The notes: a model not told the origin generated them from the letters alone. Counted from the stretch's first letter, positions 21,739 to 31,511 are shown. The stretch: DNA of 64,000 nucleotides from Stenotrophomonas rhizophila (GCF_007667275.1 NZ_VDQT01000003.1:62001-126000), one strand, 5' to 3'. Made by a program: numbers and translations.

Positions 21739-23715
21739 TCAAGGCGCCTTCGGCGCGGCTGCCGCCGCAGGCGGCTGCCAGCCACACATCTGGCCCTGGT
21801 TCTGCTGCTTCAGCCACTCGTTGACCGGGGTGAAGTATTCGATCATCGGGCCGGCATCCAGCTTGTCGCCACCGGTGATCTCCTTCAGCGTCGCCTGCCA
21901 CGGCTGGCTGGCGCCCTTGCTCAGCATCGCCCAGAACTTCTGCCCGGCTTCCTTGTTGCCGTAGAAGCTGCACTGGTGCAGCGGGCCCTTGTAGCCGGCC
22001 GCATCGCACAGGCCCTTGTAGAACTGGAACTGCAGGATGCGCGCCAGGAAGTAGCGGGTGTACGGCGTATTACCCGGCACGTGGTACTTCGCGCCCGGAT
22101 CGAAGAACTCCTCGCCGCGCGCGCTGGCCGGCGCCACGCCCTGGTACTTCGCCTTCAGCTCCCACCACGCCTTGTTGTAGTTGTCCGGGGTGATCGAGCC
22201 ATCGAACACGCCCCAGCGCCAGCGGTCGATCATCAGCCCGAACGGCAGGAACGACACGCCGCTGAGCGCCATCCGCATCTGCGCGTTGATGGTGGCTTCA
22301 CGGCTTTCCTGCGGCTTGTCCACCAGCCCGATCGAATTGAGGTACTGCGGGGTCATCGCCAGCACGATGGTGTCGCCGATCGCTTCGTGGAAGCCATCGT
22401 TGGCACCGCCCTGGAACAACGGCGGCAGCGGGTTGTAGGCCAGGTCGTAATAGATGTGGCCCAGCTCGTGGTAGATCGTGGTGAAGTTTTCTTCGTTCGG
22501 CTTGATGCACATCTTGGTGCGCACGTCGCCTTCCATGTTCATGTCCCAGGCGCTGGCGTGGCAGACCACGTCGCGGTCCAGCGGCTTGATGAACTGGGTC
22601 TTGTCCCAGTACGACTTCGGCAGCGCCGGCATGCCCAGCGAGACATAGAAGTCCTGCGCGCGCTCGGTCATCTGCTTGGCGGTGCGCAGCTCGGCGTCAC
22701 GCTGCGCCTTGTACAGCGCTTCCACGTTCGCGTTGCTGCCGCCGGCCTTGGCCAGCGCACCGCTCAGGTTGGTCTGGTACTGCTTTTCCAGCGCCGCAGT
22801 GATGTCCAGGCTGCCGGCACCGGGATACGGTTCCAGCTGGTCCCACAGGTTGGACCAGTCCTGCTGCCACATGTTGCCGAGCAGGTGCGCGGCGATCAGG
22901 CCGCCTTCGGTCTCGGCCTTGTCCTTGCCGTAGGTGGTGTCCAGCTTGGTACGCGCGTAGCAGTGCAGCTGCTCGTACATCGGCTTGACCTGCTCCCACA
23001 GGCGGTCGGTTTCCGGCCCGATCTGCTCGGCCGGCATGTCGTAACCGCTGCGCCACATCTGGCCGGCATCTGCGAAGCCCATTTCCTTGGCGCCTTCGTT
23101 GACCAGGCCGACGAAGCGCTGGTAATCGGCGCGCATCGGCTTGGTGGTGGCGTGCCAGCCCTGCCAGGCATCAAGCTGCTTGTCGTAGTCGCGGCTGCTG
23201 GCCAGCACCTGCTCCAGGTCGCCCAGCTGGCGGCAGCTGGCGGGGTTGGCCTCGTCGGTGCAGTACTTGCCCGAGCCGTAGGCGCCTTCCATGCGGCTGG
23301 CGATGCGGGTCAGCTCGCCGAGCTTGGCCGGGTCGCGCGGAGCCGGCATTGCCGTCATCAGCTTGAGCAGGTGGATCTGGCGCTTGGTGTCCTCGCTCAT
23401 CGGCTGGCCGTCGTACTTGCCGGCCTGGGCGATCCAGCCATTGAGGATGGTCAGCCAGCGCTCGTTGGCCTTGGCCGCCACGCGCTCGGAATCGTCATTG
23501 ATGTAGGTCGAGGACAGCCACTGCGCCGAGGTCATTTCCGGGTACAGGGCCTTGTACTCGGCGTTGACGCGGGCGATGAACTGGTCCGCGGTTTCGGTGG
23601 GCGCGGCGGTGCCGGCGGCCGGAGCATCGGCCGGGGACGGTTCCTTCTGGCAGGCCGCCAGGGTCAGCGCGGCAGCGCCGACCGCCAGGGCCAGCAGGAG
23701 CGGGCGGTGGTTCAC
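21739..23715 (-). CDS. M2-family metallopeptidase (ACE-like peptidyl-dipeptidase), lipoprotein
   Basis: A 658-residue zinc dipeptidyl carboxypeptidase of family M2, homologous to angiotensin-converting enzyme; bacterial forms are known in Xanthomonas. The N-terminal signal ends in a lipobox LTLAAC with the lipidated cysteine at residue 22, so it is membrane-anchored in the envelope. The zinc site is HELGH, and the third ligand region GGANDGFHEAIGD lies some 25 residues on, as in ACE. Two conserved cysteine pairs typical of an exported enzyme are visible. Peptide scavenging in the periplasm is the likely role. It is monocistronic, with its own terminator. Confidence 0.93.
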   Translation of the reverse strand: MNHRPLLLALAVGAAALTLAACQKEPSPADAPAAGTAAPTETADQFIARVNAEYKALYPEMTSAQWLSSTYINDDSERVAAKANERWLTILNGWIAQAGKYDGQPMSEDTKRQIHLLKLMTAMPAPRDPAKLGELTRIASRMEGAYGSGKYCTDEANPASCRQLGDLEQVLASSRDYDKQLDAWQGWHATTKPMRADYQRFVGLVNEGAKEMGFADAGQMWRSGYDMPAEQIGPETDRLWEQVKPMYEQLHCYARTKLDTTYGKDKAETEGGLIAAHLLGNMWQQDWSNLWDQLEPYPGAGSLDITAALEKQYQTNLSGALAKAGGSNANVEALYKAQRDAELRTAKQMTERAQDFYVSLGMPALPKSYWDKTQFIKPLDRDVVCHASAWDMNMEGDVRTKMCIKPNEENFTTIYHELGHIYYDLAYNPLPPLFQGGANDGFHEAIGDTIVLAMTPQYLNSIGLVDKPQESREATINAQMRMALSGVSFLPFGLMIDRWRWGVFDGSITPDNYNKAWWELKAKYQGVAPASARGEEFFDPGAKYHVPGNTPYTRYFLARILQFQFYKGLCDAAGYKGPLHQCSFYGNKEAGQKFWAMLSKGASQPWQATLKEITGGDKLDAGPMIEYFTPVNEWLKQQNQGQMCGWQPPAAAAAPKAP

Positions 23716-23791
23716 GGGGACATCCTTGGGTGGTGACAGACCGGCGAAGGCTAGTGGGGCCGCCGCCGCACCGCAAGGGCCACAGGTCCCG

Positions 23792-25444
23792 TCAGCGCGC
23801 GCAACCGCTGAACAGGTCGCGGTCGCGGTCGTACACGGAAGTCCTTACCTGCATCAGGCCGAGTACCGAGGGGAACAGGTTGTCATGGTCGGTGTACTGG
23901 CTGGCACGGCGCCGCACGCAGGCCAGGTCCAGCCCACGGCTGGCGGCGAAACCGGGCGAAAACCACATCGTCATCGGCACCCGGGTCTGTTCCTGCGGCG
24001 CGATCGCGTAGGGCACCCCATGCAGGTACAGGCCCTTTTCACCCAGCGACTCGCCATGGTCGGACAGGTAGATCATGGCCGTGTCGTAGTCCTGCATGCC
24101 CTGCAGCGTGCCGATGGTGCGGGCCAGCAGCTGGTCGGTGTACAACAGGGCGTTGTCGTAGCTGTTGGTGATTTCCTCGCGGCTGCACCTGCCCAGGTCC
24201 GGGGTGTCGCAGGTGGGGGTGAAGCGGCGGAACGCCGCGGGGTAGCGTTCGAAGTAGCTTGGGCCGTGGTTGCCCAGCTGGTGCAGCACCACCACGCGGT
24301 CGCCCGCCCGGGCGCGCACCTGCGCGGCCAGGCCGTCGATCAGGATTTCATCCATGCAACGGCCGTTGGCGCACAGGGTGGGGTGGTGCGCATCGCCCAG
24401 CGACTGGGTGTCCAGCCCCTCGCACACACCCTTGCAGCCGGACTGGTTGTCGCGCCACAGGGTGCCGATGCCGGCGTGCTCCAGCACGTGCAGCAGCGAC
24501 TGGTGGGCACGGATCTTCGTTTCGTCATAGTCATGCCGCCCATACGGCGAGAACAGGCAGGGCAGGGAGACTTCGGTGCTGGTGCCGCACGCGTGCATGT
24601 CCGGGAAGTTGATTGCGCTGGTCTGCGCCAGCTGCGGCGTGGTCTGCCGGGCGTAGCCGTTCAAGCCCCAATCCTGTGCACGCGCGGTTTCGCCCATCAC
24701 GATCACCAGCAGCCTGGGCTTGCTGTCGGCCGCGCGCGGCGTCGCCTTGGCATCCAGGCCGATCGGGAGCTTGGGCGCGCGCTGGATCGGGTTGTCGCCG
24801 CGCAGCGCCTTTGGCAGCCCCAGCAGGTAGTTGCCCGGCGTGGCCAGGTACCGCACTTCGCGCTGGTTGCGCATCAGCGACGACATTTCCTGGAAGGACA
24901 GCATCGACCCGCCCAGCGCGATGCACGCCGACACCAGCAGGAAACCGCCGCGCCAGAGCAGGGCCCTGCCCCAGCTGCGCCGCACCAGCTGTACGCGCGA
25001 CAGCAGCACCATCGGCAGCAGCGCCAGCAGCACCAGTGGTGCGAGCAGGCTCGGGGTGATCAGCTCGCGGCTTTCTTTGTGGTCGGTCGCCAGCACGTTG
25101 CGCAGCATGTCCGCATCCAGGTAGATGTGGTAGCTGCCCATGTAGTGGGCAGCCATCGCCGTGCCCAGCAGCAGCACGCCGATCATCACCTTCGCATTCC
25201 AGCGCCACACCAGCAGGCCCATCAGCAGGCTGTGCGCACCCACCAGCAACAGCAGCAGCGACACGGCGAAGCGCACGCTTCCCGGATGCGTGGCCATCGC
25301 GCTGTGCCAGAACAGGCCATTGCAGGCCAGCGCGAAAAACACGCTGGTGAGGGCGATGAGGGTCTCGGTGGAGCACGTGGGGCGCCAGTGGCGCAGCGTG
25401 GTGAGCGCGATCGGGCGTGGCGCACGTGATGCGATGGTATTCAT
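23792..25444 (-). CDS. eptA: Phosphoethanolamine transferase, EptA/MCR family
   Basis: A 550-residue inner-membrane transferase that moves phosphoethanolamine from phosphatidylethanolamine to lipid A. About five membrane segments lie in residues 30-190. The periplasmic alkaline-phosphatase-like domain follows, with the zinc ligand region GETARAQDWGLNGY, the nucleophile region ACGTSTEVSLPC (Thr) and the metal site SDHGESLGEKG. The several cysteines expected for periplasmic disulphides are present. This modification lowers binding of cationic peptides such as polymyxin. It overlaps the end of the PAP2 gene by four bases, so the two are coupled. Confidence 0.92.
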   Translation of the reverse strand: MNTIASRAPRPIALTTLRHWRPTCSTETLIALTSVFFALACNGLFWHSAMATHPGSVRFAVSLLLLLVGAHSLLMGLLVWRWNAKVMIGVLLLGTAMAAHYMGSYHIYLDADMLRNVLATDHKESRELITPSLLAPLVLLALLPMVLLSRVQLVRRSWGRALLWRGGFLLVSACIALGGSMLSFQEMSSLMRNQREVRYLATPGNYLLGLPKALRGDNPIQRAPKLPIGLDAKATPRAADSKPRLLVIVMGETARAQDWGLNGYARQTTPQLAQTSAINFPDMHACGTSTEVSLPCLFSPYGRHDYDETKIRAHQSLLHVLEHAGIGTLWRDNQSGCKGVCEGLDTQSLGDAHHPTLCANGRCMDEILIDGLAAQVRARAGDRVVVLHQLGNHGPSYFERYPAAFRRFTPTCDTPDLGRCSREEITNSYDNALLYTDQLLARTIGTLQGMQDYDTAMIYLSDHGESLGEKGLYLHGVPYAIAPQEQTRVPMTMWFSPGFAASRGLDLACVRRRASQYTDHDNLFPSVLGLMQVRTSVYDRDRDLFSGCAR

Positions 25445-26184
25445 GCGCGCACTCCGCGGGCGCTGATCCGATGCACCAGGAGGAACAGCAGCAGCGACAC
25501 CGTCCAGCATGTCGCGAGCGTCCACAGGTCATGCGAAAGGAAATGCGCGCCGCGCAGCTGCTGCGCGGCACCGAACACACCCCCGGCGACGAGCCCCAGG
25601 GCAAGGCCACGCCATCGCCATGCAGGACGCACCAGCAAGGCGAAGAAGTACAGGCTCACCCAGGCAAACCCGGCGCTGGAATGCCCGGCCGGGAAGCACA
25701 CCCCGCGCGGCATGCCGTGCGGGCGGGTGGCGAACAGTCCCACGTACTCGCGCAGGCCGCCGTAGCGCGCCAGGTCCCACGGGCAATCCACGTTGGTGAG
25801 CGACTTCAGCAGCGACACCGCGCCGGTGCCCAGCGCGACGGCCATTACCAGGTACAGCAGCGGCCAGCGCCATGCGGCCGCCCGTTCGTGGCGCCAGGCG
25901 TAGAAGCACAGCACGATGGCCAGCAGCGTTGCCGCTGCGCTCAGCCACTTGCCACCCTTGTGGATCAGCTGGCTGGTGGCCCATGCGTTCTGCAGGAGCC
26001 AGTGATGGCCTTCCATGCGGTACAGCTGGTCCGCCAGCCACTGGTCGCCACCACCGACCATGAGCAGCGTGCTGGTGGCCAGCACCGCCAGCAGCGGCCA
26101 TGCGAAGTGGTTGCGCAGGAAGAGGGCGTTGCGGGAGTTGGCGTGTTCGATAAGCGGAAGCGACGCGGCAGGAACAGGGAGCAT
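25441..26184 (-). CDS. PAP2-family phosphatase, probably acting on lipid A or lipid phosphate
   Basis: A 247-residue membrane phosphatase of the PAP2 superfamily with about six membrane segments. The three catalytic motifs are present: KSLTNVDCPW (motif 1), FPAGHSSAG (motif 2) and RGAHFLSHDLW (motif 3 with its histidine). Related enzymes (LpxE, LpxF) remove phosphates from lipid A, and in Helicobacter an LpxE gene sits next to an EptA gene. The four-base overlap with eptA here points to the same paired chemistry. A role in recycling undecaprenyl pyrophosphate is the alternative. Confidence 0.85.
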   Translation of the reverse strand: MLPVPAASLPLIEHANSRNALFLRNHFAWPLLAVLATSTLLMVGGGDQWLADQLYRMEGHHWLLQNAWATSQLIHKGGKWLSAAATLLAIVLCFYAWRHERAAAWRWPLLYLVMAVALGTGAVSLLKSLTNVDCPWDLARYGGLREYVGLFATRPHGMPRGVCFPAGHSSAGFAWVSLYFFALLVRPAWRWRGLALGLVAGGVFGAAQQLRGAHFLSHDLWTLATCWTVSLLLFLLVHRISARGVRA

Positions 26185-26294
26185 GAAGGTGGAGCCGGCG
26201 GGGAAACCGGCGCCATGGTCGTCAGCAACGTGTCGGAGACCGGTCGGAGTGATGTTCCCCGCGCGTTAACCCGCACGCGCCGTGCACCTGCGAT

Positions 26295-28007
26295 TCAGTC
26301 GCCGTCGTCGATACCGGCGGCCGCGTCCTGCGAAAGCTCCGCGTGACAGTCTGCATGCCACGCCGTGCCCGGCACCAGCCACCAGCGGTTGCGGTTGGCG
26401 CTGCCGATCATCACCGCCTGCGCGCGGTCCACGCAGGGACTGAGTGCCTGTTCAAGCACCAGCAGCCAGCGCGCGTGGGGTGCCTGCGCCAGCCATGGCC
26501 CGGCGTCATGCCACTGTGCGTCCCAAGGCCGCTTGAAGCCGAAGTCGGTCACTGGCCGGTCGGCCTGCAGCAGGTTCTGCTCGCGCCACGCCAGTGCACC
26601 CAGTTCGGCATGCGGTCCGATCCTTTCGCCGACCTGCCGCATCACTACCGATGCCGAGCTGTAGGGACCCAGCGCAGGCATCAGACCCCAGCCATGCAGG
26701 TTCCAGAGCAGTACCGCAGTGATCACCACCAGCGTGCCGGCGCGGCGTTGCCGCAGCCACGCGGTCAACAGCAGTACCACCACGCCGAAGCCGAGCAGCC
26801 ACCCTCCCAGCACCGGCAACAGGGTTTCAGGCATGCCGCGTCGGGCCAGCTGCGCATGCGCCCAGACGCCATCTCCCAGCAGCGCTACGCCGATCGCGGC
26901 GGCAGCCACGCCCAGCACCAGCACATAGGCCAGCAGCAGCCAGCGCGTGCCGGCGCGGCGCAGCAGGCCGGGCAACAGGGGCGCCGCCGCGACGCACAGC
27001 GCTGGCAGCATCGGGAAGATGTAGACCTCGCGCTTGCCCGGGCTGGCGCTGAAGAACAGCAGCACCAGCAAGGCCCAGCCCAGCAGCAGCCAGTAGCGTC
27101 CATCCAGTCGCCCCAGGCGCCGCCACCATGCTGGAACCAGCGCGGGCAGCAGCAGGCTGCCGGGCAGCCACAACGTGGCGATCACCTGCAGGTAGTACCA
27201 GGCCGGCTGCACGTGGTGCCACGCGTTGGCGTAGCGGGTGCCGGTCTGTTTGAACAGCAGTTCGCGTGCGTAGGACTGCAGTTCCGGCGAAGGATCGTTG
27301 AGCAGCGCGATGCCGAGCGGCCCCAGCCAGACGGCGGTGCCGAGCAGGAACGCCGGCACCAGCCAGAGCAGGGCGCGTGCGCGGGGCGTGGGGGCAACCA
27401 CGGCCCTGCGCTGCTGCCAGCGCCACAGCGCCCACGGCAGCAGCACCAGCAGCGGCAGGAAGCCCACGCCCTTGGTCACCGTACCCAGTCCGGCGGCGAA
27501 CCCGGCCACCCACAGGGCGCGTGTATTCGGCCGCTCCAGCAGGTGGCGCAGCAGGCCCCACAGCGACAGCGTGGTCAACGCCACCAGCACCATGTCGATC
27601 TGCGCGCGCTTGGCCATCAGCCCGAACTGCAGGCAGCTGGACAGCGCCAGCACGGCCCACCAGGCGAGGCGACGATTCCACAACCGCCGCGCCAGGTCCC
27701 AGCTCAGCCACAAGGTGGCCAGCGCGGCCAGCAGCGAGGGCAGCAGGAAGGCCAGGTTCCAATTCCCGATGACCTGGTAGGTCGCCGCCTGGATCCACAT
27801 GAACACCGGCGGCTTCTCGGCGTACAGCTCGCTGCCGCGGTGCGGCAGCAGCCATTGACCGGTATCCACCATCGCACGGGCGGCCAGCACGAAACGCGGC
27901 TCGTCCGGCGGGGTCGGGGCCCGCAGCCCGATGCCGGCGGCCAGGGCCAGCAACAGGGCAAGGCAGGTCAACAGGTGCCAGGTGCGGCGGGGCAGGTGGG
28001 TCGACAA
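26295..28007 (-). CDS. ArnT-like GT-C glycosyltransferase (family GT83/39)
   Basis: An integral membrane glycosyltransferase of about 570 residues with some 12 membrane segments. The first periplasmic loop carries the catalytic acid motif PTPPDEPRFV, and AEKPPVFMWIQA follows, both characteristic of ArnT-type transferases that use undecaprenyl-phosphate sugars to decorate lipid A. No ATG lies near the conserved N terminus. A TTG at 28007 is taken as start because TM1 follows at once, but it lacks a ribosome-binding site. No arn sugar-synthesis genes are nearby, so the donor sugar is not known. It heads the ArnT-PAP2-EptA gene set, 133 bases from the divergent colR. Confidence 0.75.
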   Translation of the reverse strand: MSTHLPRRTWHLLTCLALLLALAAGIGLRAPTPPDEPRFVLAARAMVDTGQWLLPHRGSELYAEKPPVFMWIQAATYQVIGNWNLAFLLPSLLAALATLWLSWDLARRLWNRRLAWWAVLALSSCLQFGLMAKRAQIDMVLVALTTLSLWGLLRHLLERPNTRALWVAGFAAGLGTVTKGVGFLPLLVLLPWALWRWQQRRAVVAPTPRARALLWLVPAFLLGTAVWLGPLGIALLNDPSPELQSYARELLFKQTGTRYANAWHHVQPAWYYLQVIATLWLPGSLLLPALVPAWWRRLGRLDGRYWLLLGWALLVLLFFSASPGKREVYIFPMLPALCVAAAPLLPGLLRRAGTRWLLLAYVLVLGVAAAAIGVALLGDGVWAHAQLARRGMPETLLPVLGGWLLGFGVVVLLLTAWLRQRRAGTLVVITAVLLWNLHGWGLMPALGPYSSASVVMRQVGERIGPHAELGALAWREQNLLQADRPVTDFGFKRPWDAQWHDAGPWLAQAPHARWLLVLEQALSPCVDRAQAVMIGSANRNRWWLVPGTAWHADCHAELSQDAAAGIDDGD

Positions 28008-28140
28008 GGGCGGCCGTTCGCAGGGAAAGCCGAACTGTCGGGCATGCCATGTAAGAAAGGTGTCGAATCGGGTGGATTGCGACCGGCTTCCGACATTCCG
28101 GGCGCTACCATGCCGGGTACCACCCCCGAGTTTCCTGCGC

Positions 28141-28842
28141 ATGCGGCTCCTGGTCATCGAAGACAACCGCCAACTGATCGCCAACCTGTTCGAATATTTC
28201 GAAGCGCGTGGCCACGTCCTGGATGTCGCCCCCGATGGCGTCACCGGCCTGCACCTGGCCGCCACCCAGCAGTACGACGCCCTGATCCTGGACTGGATGC
28301 TGCCGCGCCTGGAAGGCCCGGACGTGCTGCGCCGGCTGCGCACCGAGCATGGCTCGGACGTGCCGGTGATCATGCTCACCGCCCGCGACGAACTGCCCGA
28401 CAAGATCGCCGGCTTCCGCGCGGGCGCCGACGACTACCTGACCAAACCGTTTGCCCTGCCCGAACTGGAAGTGCGGCTCGAAGCCCTGCGGATTCGCGCG
28501 CAGGGCCGCAACCCGCGCAAGGTGCTGGAAGTGGCCGACCTCAGCCTGGACCTGGCGACCCTGGAGGCCAAGCGTGCCGGGCAGCCGCTGCACCTGTACC
28601 CGGCGTGCCGCAAGGTGCTGGAAGTGCTGATGCGCGCCAGTCCCGCTGCGGTCACCCGCCAACAGCTGGAATTCGCACTGTGGGGCGACGAGCTGCCCGA
28701 CGGCGACCTGCTGCGCTCGCACATCTACGAACTGCGCCGCAGCGTGGATGGGCCCTTCGCGCGCAAGCTCATCCACACATTGCCGCGGGTAGGTTACCGG
28801 TTGGGTGCCGCCGCCGCCGAGAGTGGCGATGAGACTGCGTAA
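28141..28842 (+). CDS. colR: OmpR-family response regulator, ColR-like
   Basis: A 233-residue response regulator. Receiver domain residues 1-115 with the acidic pocket Glu7-Asp8, phospho-acceptor Asp51 and lysine in TKPFALPEL. The winged-helix DNA-binding domain fills about 130-225 (LRSHIYELRRSVDGPFARKL then HTLPRVGYRLG). It overlaps the sensor kinase gene by 14 bases. ColRS systems in Pseudomonas and Xanthomonas control lipid A modification genes and metal or polymyxin tolerance, which fits the divergent envelope gene set here. The Col name is inferred from similarity of style and context. Confidence 0.82.
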   Translation: MRLLVIEDNRQLIANLFEYFEARGHVLDVAPDGVTGLHLAATQQYDALILDWMLPRLEGPDVLRRLRTEHGSDVPVIMLTARDELPDKIAGFRAGADDYLTKPFALPELEVRLEALRIRAQGRNPRKVLEVADLSLDLATLEAKRAGQPLHLYPACRKVLEVLMRASPAAVTRQQLEFALWGDELPDGDLLRSHIYELRRSVDGPFARKLIHTLPRVGYRLGAAAAESGDETA

Positions 28843-30139
28843 GCCCGCGCCGCTGCACCGGCGCCTGGTGTGGTGGCTGCTGGGCTACCTGGCGATGATC
28901 TCGCTGGCGGTGTTCAGCGTCGGCAACTACGTGCACGAGCATGCGGAACATTCCGCCTGGCGCGCGCTGCTGAACTCCGAGCTGGACAGCATCGTCAGCC
29001 ATATCGAACACGAGCCACATTACCGCTGGCAGGATTCGGACACGCTCCGGCTTTTCACGGTGGACGACCGCCCCGGCGTTCCGGCAATCCTGCGCACGCT
29101 GCACCCCGGGCTCCACGACGGTGTGGAGATCAACGGCCGCGCCAGTGCGGTGATGGTGCGCGACACGGACCACCAGGGGCGCCTGGCCCTGGTCCTGGAC
29201 ATCAACGATTTCCATGAGCTCGAGGAATTCGCCACGCGCTGGGTCATGCTGGCCAGCGTGGTGATGATCCTGGTGACCGTGGTGATGGCCTCGTTCGGCG
29301 TCAGCCGGCTGGTCAGCCCGCTGCGCTCGCTGGCCCGACACATCGACAACCTCAAGCCCGGCCGGCCGGGGCAGCGTGTCGAGGTCGACCCGCGTGGCAG
29401 CTCCGAGCTGTACGTCATCGCCGCAGCGCTCAACGACTACCTCGCGCGCAACGAACAGTTCGTCGAACGCGAACGGGTGTTCATCAGCACCGCCAGCCAC
29501 GAACTGCGCACGCCCATCGCAGTGATCACCGGCGCGGCCGAACTGGCGCTGGAACAGCCTGCGCTGCCCGACCGCGCGCGCCAGCAGATGCAGCGCGTGC
29601 ACCGCACTGCACAGGGCGTGGAGCAGCTGATCCAGCTGCTGCTGGTGCTGGCCCGCGAACCGGCCCGCCTGGCCGCGCTCAAGGAGCGCATCGCCCTGGA
29701 CCAGCTGGTCCCCGACATCATCGAAGACCACCGCCACCTGATGGGCGACAAGGACCTGCACATCGTCGTCCAGGAGCTGGCCCGCGTGGACATCATCGCC
29801 CCGCTGGGCGTGGTCCAGGCGGCCATCGGCAACCTGCTGCGCAATGCCATCGAAAACAGCGGTCGCGGCACCATCACCATCGCTGTATCCGAGCGCGGCG
29901 TCGTCACCCTGCAGGATCCCGGCGAGGGCATGAGTCCCGAAGAGATCGCGGCCGTGTATGCACGCATGGCACGCGGTGACCGCAATGAACAGAGCGGGAT
30001 CGGCCTCGAACTCATCGCCCGTCTGTGCGAACACCTCGGCTGGGCCTTGACCATCGAACCTAGCGAGCTGCGTGGCACGCGCGTGATCCTCGATCTGGGT
30101 GCTTCGCTGCCCGGGCAGCACAGCGACCTTCCGCACTGA
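28829..30139 (+). CDS. colS: Sensor histidine kinase, ColS-like
   Basis: A 436-residue inner-membrane kinase. TM1 lies at about residues 13-33 and TM2 at about 138-158, with a periplasmic sensor domain of roughly 100 residues between. The domain begins with a His/Glu cluster HEHAEH that includes an E-x-x-E string (37-40), the kind of acidic motif implicated in metal sensing in Pseudomonas ColS. A HAMP-like linker follows. The phospho-accepting His224 is in the H-box STASHELRTPI, with N-box NLLRNAIEN and G-box DPGEGMS. It is translationally coupled to colR and followed by a strong terminator. Zinc or iron sensing is inferred, not shown. Confidence 0.82.
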   Translation: MRLRKPAPLHRRLVWWLLGYLAMISLAVFSVGNYVHEHAEHSAWRALLNSELDSIVSHIEHEPHYRWQDSDTLRLFTVDDRPGVPAILRTLHPGLHDGVEINGRASAVMVRDTDHQGRLALVLDINDFHELEEFATRWVMLASVVMILVTVVMASFGVSRLVSPLRSLARHIDNLKPGRPGQRVEVDPRGSSELYVIAAALNDYLARNEQFVERERVFISTASHELRTPIAVITGAAELALEQPALPDRARQQMQRVHRTAQGVEQLIQLLLVLAREPARLAALKERIALDQLVPDIIEDHRHLMGDKDLHIVVQELARVDIIAPLGVVQAAIGNLLRNAIENSGRGTITIAVSERGVVTLQDPGEGMSPEEIAAVYARMARGDRNEQSGIGLELIARLCEHLGWALTIEPSELRGTRVILDLGASLPGQHSDLPH

Positions 30140-30205
30140 AGTCGCCGGTGCATCGCGCGGCACTGCAGCGTGGTCACCAGTAATGACAATGTTAAGCTGC
30201 AGCAG

Positions 30206-30233
30206 GCGTCGCATCATGCGGCGCTTTTTTTTT
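30206..30233 (+). terminator. Terminator after colRS
   Basis: Stem GCGTCGCAT/ATGCGGCGC (one G-T wobble) followed by nine T. Confidence 0.85.
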
Positions 30234-30260
30234 GACTTTTCGATCGACACAGGACCGCAT

Positions 30261-31511
30261 ATGCCGACCGGACCCGGTACCGCCCTCATCACCAGCGACA
30301 TCGTCGGCCTTGGCCTCATCGCCGCCACCCTGGCCCTGATCTTCTGGGCCGCCAGCGGCCCGACGCCCCTGTTGAAGAAGATCTTCGCCTGGGTACCCGC
30401 ACTGCTGCTGTGCTACTTCATCCCCGCCATCTACAACACCGCCGGTATCCTCGACGGGCACCGCACCGCCCTCTACAACCCCATCGCGCGCGACGTGCTG
30501 CTGCCGGCCGCGCTCGTACTGCTCACCCTCTCCATCGACCTCAAAGGCATCCTCAAGCTCGGCCCCAAGCTGCTCATCGTGTTCTGCGCCGGCACCTTCG
30601 GCATCATGCTCGGCGCCGTGGTGTCGTTCCAGCTGATGTCCTGGATCCACCCCGAGACCGTCGCCGGCGATACCTGGGCCGGCATGGCCGCACTTGCCGG
30701 CAGCTGGATCGGTGGCGGTGCCAACATGGTCGCCATGCGCGAAGTGTTCGGCACCGACGCCACCACCTTCGGCCAGTTCGCCGTCGTCGACGTCGCCTGC
30801 GCCAGCCTGTGGATGGCCGTCCTGCTGTTCCTGGCCAACCGCGCGCAGCAGATCGACACCCGCAACGGCGCCGACACCCGCGCCATCGACGAAATGAAGG
30901 CGCGCATCAGCGCCTACGAAGCCCAGAACGCGCGCATTCCCAGCCTCACCGACCTGATGGTGATCGTCGGCGTCGCCCTCGGCGGCGTCGGCCTGGCCCA
31001 CGCCATCGCCGCCCCCCTGAGCGCCTGGTTCAAAGCCCACATCAGCTGGGCAAGCCAATTCAGCCTCGACAGCGCGTTCGTCTGGGTGGTCCTGCTCTCC
31101 ACCCTGCTGGGCCTTGGCCTGAGCTTCACCCGCGCGCGCAGGCTCGAATCCGCGGGTGCCTCGCGCTTGGGCACGGTGTTCCTGTACTTCCTGATCGCCT
31201 GCATCGGCATGCAGATGGACCTGCTCTCGCTGCTGGATCGCCCGTGGCTGTTCCTGCTCGGCGTGATCTGGATGCTCACCCACATCCTGGTGCTGTGGAC
31301 CGTCGCCAAACTGGTCAAGGCGCCGTTGTTCTTCTTCGGCATCGGTTCGATGGGCAACATCGGCGCAGCGGCATCGGCGCCGGTGGTGGCAGCGGCGTTT
31401 CATCCCAGCCTGGCGCCGGTCGGTGTGTTGCTGGGTACGGTGGGCTATGCGACGGGAACGGGTCTGGCATATGTCACCGGCTTGATCCTCAAATGGATGG
31501 CCGGAGCATAA
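30261..31511 (+). CDS. DUF819-family membrane protein
   Basis: A 416-residue integral membrane protein with about ten to eleven hydrophobic segments, which belongs to the DUF819 (YjcL-like) family of uncharacterised transporter-like proteins. The Gly-rich GSWIGGGANMVAMREVFG and, in the second half, FGIGSMGNIGAAASAPVVAA are placed like the conserved pore motifs of inverted-repeat transporters; two structural halves are likely. The ATG at 30261 has CAGGACC upstream. It lies alone between the colRS terminator and a bidirectional terminator. Substrate unknown. Confidence 0.82.
   Translation: MPTGPGTALITSDIVGLGLIAATLALIFWAASGPTPLLKKIFAWVPALLLCYFIPAIYNTAGILDGHRTALYNPIARDVLLPAALVLLTLSIDLKGILKLGPKLLIVFCAGTFGIMLGAVVSFQLMSWIHPETVAGDTWAGMAALAGSWIGGGANMVAMREVFGTDATTFGQFAVVDVACASLWMAVLLFLANRAQQIDTRNGADTRAIDEMKARISAYEAQNARIPSLTDLMVIVGVALGGVGLAHAIAAPLSAWFKAHISWASQFSLDSAFVWVVLLSTLLGLGLSFTRARRLESAGASRLGTVFLYFLIACIGMQMDLLSLLDRPWLFLLGVIWMLTHILVLWTVAKLVKAPLFFFGIGSMGNIGAAASAPVVAAAFHPSLAPVGVLLGTVGYATGTGLAYVTGLILKWMAGA

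Noticed and set aside
21263..22009. A 248-residue frame across the palindromic region
   Set aside because: Made from the inverted repeats and the antisense of the peptidase gene.
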